Made by a program: the position numbers and the translations under genes. Below the pieces are notes generated by a model, which made no database searches, was not told the DNA's origin, and worked only from the letters and a program-made list of their open reading frames with translations. From Podospora bellae-mahoneyi (taxonomy: Eukaryota; Ascomycota; Sordariomycetes; Sordariales; Podosporaceae), in NCBI RefSeq assembly GCF_035222275.1, contig NW_026946359.1, positions 2,480,001 through 2,544,000 of the forward strand: a stretch of 64,000 nucleotides of DNA, in the 5' to 3' direction. Positions 58,488 to 64,000 of this stretch are shown in pieces (position 1 is the stretch's first letter; every line of letters starts with the position of its first letter).

Positions 58488-59689
58488 TTACTCAACAAGC
58501 ACCGTACTCTCACCAACCCCCTTCTCCTCCTTCTTCTCTTTCTCCTCATAAAACTTCTCCACATCCTCCACCACCTTCCTCCCCCTAAACTGCTTCATAA
58601 TCCCCACTCCCTTCACCCTCAACCGACCCGCATACCACCCCGGCAAGCCCCCCAGAAAAGGCAGCATATTCCCCATCTTTGGCAAAATAACCTGACCGCT
58701 CTCCCCCTTGAGCACCTGCCTCACAACCGCCTCAGCCACACTCCCCGGCTCCAGCGCCGGCAGCAAAAACGGACTATCATTATGATACCCCTCAAACAGC
58801 GCAGTCTTGGTATACCCCTGATTAACAACCACAGTCCTAACCCTCTCCGCCCCGTAAGTAGTCTTAATCTCAGCCGTCAACCCCTCATGGAAACTCTGCG
58901 CCGCCGCTTTTGAGGCTGCATAGTCAACCATATTCGGCACGCTCACCCAAGCAGCAAAACTCGCCACCGTCACTACCATCCCGTGGTTCTTCTCGATCAT
59001 GTAAGGCAAAAACTCGCGGACGGTGGAGTAGTGGGAGAAGTGGTTCACGTCAAAGGTGAATTGCACGTCGCGCGGGGTGGAGGCGAGGATGGACTTGTTT
59101 TGGACGACGCCGGCGTTGTTGATGAGAACGGTGGGGTTGCCGACCTGGGCGCGGATAAGGGAGGCGACGTGGGCGATGGAGGAGGGGGAGGTGAGGTCGC
59201 ATTTGAAGTAGGTTACCGTGGGGCCGGGGTGGAAGGTGAGGGGTTGGATGTCGAGGACGACGGTTTTGATGGAGCGTTCGGCCAGGAGTTGGACGATTAG
59301 GCCGCCTATGCCGCCGGAGCCGCCGGTTACGACGACGATTTCTTTGCCTTTTGTTTTTGGAGGGAGTATGTTAGGTGATGTTGATTAGGGGCGGGGGCGC
59401 GGAAGGGGAGCATACCAGTCCAGTCGTACTTGTCGTCTACCCAGCTGTTGTTCACCTTTCTCGTCAACCAGCTGTTTCCCCAACCTAGCAGGCTCAAGAT
59501 GAGCAGCTTTCTGACTCTGGCAAATGCGGTCGGGTGCAAGATGGTGAGATCCTGGCCTTGCTTGGTGTATTTTGCCAGCAGGAACAGTGGCAGCAGGATC
59601 TTGGGGTTGAAGGCTGTGTTCTTGATCAGGGAGATCAAAGCATCGCCTTTGAACCCCTCGCGGGGGAGCATGCCGGTGTGGAAGGGCAT
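58488..59689 (-). CDS. Membrane-associated short-chain dehydrogenase, SDR16C/RDH10-like
   Basis: Exons 59689-59416 and 59347-58488, 68-bp GT-AG intron (phase 1), joining DDKYDWTG to KEIVVVTGGSGGIGG; total 377 aa. The N-terminal ~90 residues include two hydrophobic segments (about 30-40, KILLPLFLLAKY, and about 60-72, RKLLILSLLGWG), so it is probably ER or lipid-droplet bound. Cofactor motif TGGSGGIGG at about 98-106, Asp after the second strand (VVLDIQ) suggesting NAD, NNAG at about 175, Ser in TVASFAAW, and catalytic YAASK at about 230. Relatives oxidise retinoids, fatty alcohols or sterols in other organisms; the fungal substrate is unknown. The switch from C-rich to G-rich third positions is very sharp near 58985. 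Confidence 0.92.
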
Positions 59690-60348
59690 TTTGTCACTTT
59701 GTTGATGATGGTAGCGACGGTGAAGATGAGGGTGTGGAGGGTTGGATTAATGTGTGCCTGGGATGGGGGCTCCTCTCCTTTCATAGAGGTATCATCCCAC
59801 ACAGCTCCAAGGTTCAGCTCACCACCCCTTGTCTATGTATTCATTGCCAAGATTCTACGTTGGGTATAGCACGGCGATCGAAATGCGGGGGAGGAGATAG
59901 CCTGCCGAGGTTCACGCTTTCTTTCTCCTCCCGCTCGTGTGGTGACCCCCTGGTAAAATGCGGGGAAACTCCAGTTTGGAGGTTTCTAAAACCTGGGGAA
60001 GAAGGTTCGTTTTGGTCCCAAAGGGGTAAAAGGTGGAATGTTGGTGGGTTTGTTCTTTGTTTCACTTTGGGACAGCTTGTGGAAGCACACTCAGACGGCC
60101 ATGTTTAGGTTACGCCTTCATTCAGCCACACCGAAGGTTACCACAGCCATGTGAATGTGATAGCTACTCGGACCGGGGTTGGGAACCGGGATTCGTTGTA
60201 CCTGTTCAATGTTGCGGCATGGCTTCACATCTTATATACAAAGTTATAGCCAAGTCCCGATGATGACTATGACTTGTCCCAACTAGGTCGCAGGTAGGTG
60301 GGTAGCTGACCTACCGAGTTGAAACTAGCTCTCCACTCCAAAACCACC
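59690..60348. other. Intergenic, SDR promoter and PsuG/K 3' region
   Basis: 659 bp between two minus-strand genes. No gene or assignable motif; short frames are not supported. Confidence 0.5.
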
Positions 60349-62800
60349 CTATTGCTTAGCCACAATCCGTCTCAGCTCCGACCTCAATCCCGCAACCTCA
60401 TCGCTGACCCCCTTTGAACTCTTGAGCGTAAACACGGCCGCCCTTTGGGCAATATCAATCAACTCCTCCACCTCCCCACCCCTTGCCAACCCAGCAATCA
60501 ACACACCAGTAAACGTATCCCCGATGCCATTCACGCTCACAATATCCTCCTCCTTGACCCTTTCCGCCGCCGGGAACATCCTCATGTAAACCCCCCCAAC
60601 ACTAGGATGGTCACTCAAGGTCCTGCTCACAACCCACCGGGCATGCTCAGGGTCTCTAATCCTAGGATCGCCCTTTTCCAACAAAGTCGTGAGCAGCACT
60701 CCGCTGGAACCGAGCTTGGTGATGATGGTTGGGATATAAGGCAGGAGATTCACGCTCTGCACCGGAATACCCGCGTCCGTGGCAGCAGCACCAGCAATAT
60801 CAACAAACTGCTCCCTAGCCCCGCGCATGATGCCAAACGCGTCGATGATGGGGAACCAGTTGTGCGTATCGAGGTACCCGTTCTCGTTGGCGGCTTCATA
60901 CATGGCCAGTAGTTCGTATTGGTTGGGAGTGGAGAGATGGACGCTCGGGCGAGGGAAAAGACCCAGTTCTGGCTTCTTGTGGTGGTTTTTCAGTTTGGGG
61001 AATAACCTCGCTGCTTTGGCGGCCGAGACTGGTTCAAAAGCGATTTTGGCGTTGTACTTATGGCCGGCCTGGATCCAGGTCTGGATGTCATGTTCAGCCC
61101 AGTTGGCGTCGACGACCATCCACTTTGGCTTGGAGGCGTTGACGGCTGAGTTCCAGTAGTTGGGGAAGGAGTGGGTGGAGATGATAGCCATGTCGGCCAT
61201 GGCGAGGACCAGGGACTTGTGGGCGTCGTTGACGGCCACGTATTGGGCTGTTCGCGCGGAGGGGTACTCGTGGCCGAGGACGCGGATGTAGGAGGTGTCT
61301 AGGCCGGCAGCAGAAAGGGAGGAGAGGATAGTTGATCCGGCACTAGAATCAGGATTAACAACCGTACTAGTAGGTGAATTAAGTTGAGAGTAGGCTTACA
61401 TGTCATCGCCAACCATACTGCAGAGCCGGACATTGTTCTCCTCGCTCACCTTGTGGGCGGCAATGGCAATGTTATGACCCACACCGCCCACAGACTGACT
61501 GATGGAAGCTGGGTTGGATGTGTTGAGCGCCGGCGAAACCGTCTTTCCGCCACCTGAATAGTCACAGTTCAAGTCAAGAGCGACTGACCCAGCAACGAGA
61601 ATGTCCACAGTATGATCAGCCTAGTTCAAGTCAGTCAGTTCTTTTCAATCCATCCCTGATGCCTTAGTTACTTGCCTTTGGCTTCTCCACCCTAGGCTTG
61701 GTCTCGGCCTTGGAAAAAGTAGGCTGCTGCGTAACTGTCGCATTGCTTGCTGAAGCCATCCCAACCGTGACCGGGTTGCCATCCACCAGCTTGGAGAACT
61801 CAACCGCAATCTTGGCCGCTCTGGCCACATTGTCCCTCACCAGCGCCTTATTCGCAATCACACTCCTCCCATCAGTCAACTCCCTGATCCTCTTCAACAC
61901 GAACGGAGTATTCTCATTCCCCGGCGCCTTCTCCTCCGCCTCCTTCACAGCAATCCTAATCACCTCCTCCATCTCCGACCTCGGGATCTCAAACTCCTTC
62001 GGCAGCGGGTTCACGAACAACATTCCCGTCTCAATATCATACTTCTCCTGAGCCAAAAGGATGGCCGCAGCCTCCTTCTCATCCCTCACCACAGCCGGAC
62101 TTTTGACCCCGCTCTCCCTCGCCCAAAAAGCCGGGAAATCCACCTCTTTTTGGTCCTTGCCGTCAGCAAAAGTAGCCACCAGCACCCCCTGCGTCTCCAA
62201 AACCTCAAGCGTCTTTGGAATGTCCAAAAACCCCTTCACACCACTGCTCACAACCGCCACCCTCGTCCTCCCCAACTCTGTCAAGTCGGCAGAGATATCC
62301 ATCGTGTTCTCCCCGCCCTGATGAACACCACCCAATCCGCCCGTTCCAAACACCCTGATCCCCGCCTGTCGAGCGAGAATCATGGTTCCGGCAATGGTGG
62401 TTCCACCGTGGATCTTGTTGCCGCAGATACCCTGACCGATGAGATAGGCGAGGTCACGGCGGGAGACCTTTTTGGCGCCCTGGTCGCACATGGTGGTGAT
62501 CTCTTCTGGGGTGAGGCCTACGGTGGCTTGTCCGGCGTAGATGCCGCATACGGCGGGGATGGCGCCGTGGTCGCGAACAATTTGCTCGAGGTTGAGGTCA
62601 TTGCCTACGGCGCCGTGGGTGTAGATTGTTGATTCGAGGGCTACGAGGGGGGTGTTGGATCTGACGGCGGAGGAGACTTCGGGGTGGATTCTGAGCCAGG
62701 AGTGGGAGGGGGTGGAGGAGATGAGGTAGGGCCGGCGGGAGGGCATCGACAGGAGGGGTCGTTTGGGGAGGAGTTTGGAGAGGGGGCGGGTGAGTGCCAT
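60349..62800 (-). CDS. Bifunctional pseudouridine-5'-phosphate glycosidase / pseudouridine kinase
   Basis: Degrades pseudouridine: the C-terminal PfkB kinase makes pseudouridine 5'-phosphate and the N-terminal glycosidase splits its C-C glycosidic bond to uracil and ribose 5-phosphate. Exons 62800-61676, 61620-61400 and 61342-60349, total 779 aa. The PsuG/IndA half (about 38-350) shows ALESTIYTHG, the lysine-bearing VSRRDLAYLIG, GGTTIAGTM, GTGGLGGVHQGGENTMDISADL and VSSGVKGFLDIPKTLE. The PfkB half (about 378-779) shows VAGSVALDLN, SVGGVGHNIAIAAHK and the catalytic VNGIGDTFTGVLIAGL near 735. The first 30 residues (basic, Ser/Pro-rich, no acids) suggest a mitochondrial presequence. The first intron (55 bp) has its best donor as GC (AAG-GCAAGT); a weak GT (GTGGAG) 15 nt upstream would also keep frame. 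In bacteria the two activities are separate genes (psuG, psuK). Confidence 0.95.
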
Positions 62801-63918
62801 TTTGAGTACCTAGGAGTGAGCTGAAGAAGGTAGGCTAGCTTGGAGGGGCCTCCCTGCTGCCTATAAATCCAAAGTAAGAAAAGCTACTATGAGAACAATG
62901 AATGAGCCAAGTGAAATGAAAATGGTTTATATTCAACCTAGAATGCAAAAAGCTGTCAAGAAAATCGTTGTATTTGGCTCATCAAAGAAACTGTTGTGAG
63001 AGGTTATGTGAGGTGAGAGCAGCTTCAAAGACAGTGGAGAACCTAGTCATGGTTAGACAGGGGTAGCTTTGGCCAATGAGAAGCTGCATTTGCTAACAGA
63101 TCTGTTGCATGTGTATGTTCTGATGGCGACAACTGAATATGTGATTTGTAGAATAGTCGTAAGAGGTGAGACCTAAGCGTAGTAGTCTTTCTTCTCATAT
63201 ATTTCAAGCTTTGACATAATAAATCAGCCACCAATCCTCAACCAAACTTGTTCTGTCCTCCATCATATGCTCACCCACTCGGCGCCAATCTCAGCTTAGC
63301 TAACCCTCCAACCTCACCACCCCAAAAACCAAAGCTAACCCCAACCCGGCACCCCTCCCAATCTGAAACCCGCCCAGCATGCGCCAACCCTTGCATGAAC
63401 TCCATCGAAACTGTTGTATCCAGATTTGACGTCTCTTCCTCCTTCAAAACCAGAGATGGCCTCTCTGTGCGTATCAGCGCTATGCCCGTGCTTTTGGGGA
63501 CGCCGGTTCACAATCCATCCGGTGAATTTTGCATGACTCCTCCCTCATCACACCTCTTCAGAAACCCGCAAGAAACAGGACACCATTCTCTCACTTCACC
63601 CGCACCCAAGAGAAGACAGCTCGCTTATGTGTCGTGAGCGGGCGAGTGGGTTAGGTCCTTCCTGGTAATCTCGCTCTTATTATATCTCAGTTCATACCGC
63701 AACACGCGCGGGATCTGGTGATCCTCTTTTTTGCTTCCCGGCTTTTGCGTTGTTTCCTTGTTTCTTTTCTCTCTCCTTTCCTGGATTTTTGTATGTTGGC
63801 TAAATAGTTCTTTGCCGGCAAACCCTCCTTCATTCTTGTCACTCCTTTCAACTCCAGAACTCTTTTCGCTTTTACCAGCCGCGCTGTTTTGAAATCATCA
63901 AGAAACAAATTCATCATC
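62801..63918. other. Divergent intergenic region, PsuG/K / secreted protein
   Basis: 1.1 kb between divergent start codons. A 129-aa frame at 63248-63637 (+) is Pro/Ser-rich without recognisable features and is probably leader or promoter DNA. Nothing else assigned. Confidence 0.5.
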
Positions 63919-64000
63919 ATGTCACTCCTAAAACAGGCAGTCCTAGGTCTGCTCCTCACCTCTGCTTCCACAACCGCCCTGGAGTTCACCATAGCAGGCG
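63919..64000 (+). CDS. 5' end of a secreted protein gene (partial)
   Basis: ATG at 63919 followed by 27 codons that run off the window. The residues form a typical signal peptide: a Lys after MSLL, a hydrophobic core (AVLGLLLTSAS) and a likely cleavage site near TTALE. The leader before it is pyrimidine-rich and ends ATCATC before ATG. The mature protein cannot be identified from the few residues left. Confidence 0.55.
   Translation, partial: MSLLKQAVLGLLLTSASTTALEFTIAG

Noticed and set aside
49470-60348. Flavoprotein, SDRs and acyltransferase as a secondary-metabolite cluster
   Set aside because: No polyketide, peptide or terpene synthase, no cluster regulator or transporter, and the acyltransferase is 30 kb away.
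63248-63637. 129-aa frame upstream of the last gene
   Set aside because: Pro/Ser-rich, no features, and it lies where the promoter and leader of the secreted protein gene should be.

Overview
The window is nuclear DNA of a filamentous ascomycete, most likely a sordariomycete and probably in or near the Sordariales. I infer this from the gene set (Pezizomycotina-type TERT, HxB-type molybdenum cofactor sulfurase, PalF/RIM8, GINS Sld5, a fused pseudouridine glycosidase/kinase), from short introns of about 50-130 bp with CTAAC/CTGAC-like branch sites, from compact single-gene transcription units without operons, and from the codon usage. No bacterial, plasmid, viral, CRISPR, rRNA or tRNA feature was found, and no intact transposon.

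Layout. 1-7833 has no recognisable gene and carries a CATA microsatellite. 7834-13871 (-) is a large Rho-family GEF with DH, BAR and SH3 domains. 16004-19909 (+) is telomerase reverse transcriptase in seven exons, possibly eight. 20164-21807 (-) is a membrane-bound O-acyltransferase of wax-synthase type. 22377-24918 (-), molybdenum cofactor sulfurase, is head-to-head with 25616-27674 (+), the replication licensing ATPase Cdc6. Then come methylmalonate-semialdehyde dehydrogenase (28191-30014, -), calnexin (30863-32745, -), methylthioribulose-1-phosphate dehydratase (34204-35156, +) and a small cysteine- and asparagine-rich GPI-type surface protein (35462-36240, -).

The second half holds an SDR (38647-39429, -), GINS subunit Sld5 (39834-40580, -), a cysteine-rich single-pass membrane protein (41601-43339, +), the pH-signalling arrestin PalF/RIM8 (44661-47242, -), an F-box protein (49470-51518, +), a phenol-hydroxylase-type flavoprotein (52133-54329, -), a possible 84-aa protein (56834-57088, -), a membrane-anchored SDR (58488-59689, -), a bifunctional pseudouridine-5'-phosphate glycosidase/pseudouridine kinase (60349-62800, -) and the first codons of a secreted protein cut off by the window end (63919-64000, +).

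These are mostly unlinked housekeeping and regulatory genes, not a pathway cluster. TERT, Cdc6 and Sld5 all act in DNA replication, but they lie kilobases apart among unrelated genes. The most interesting signals are not gene-level: (i) an abrupt switch from C-rich to G-rich third codon positions inside at least six genes on both strands; (ii) a cluster of PacC-type GCCAAG cores upstream of palF; (iii) two introns whose best donors are GC rather than GT; (iv) an upstream ORF overlapping the TERT start and a 60-nt in-frame optional intron near the TERT 3' end. All exon joins were worked out by hand from reading frame, splice signals and family motifs; none has been tested against RNA.
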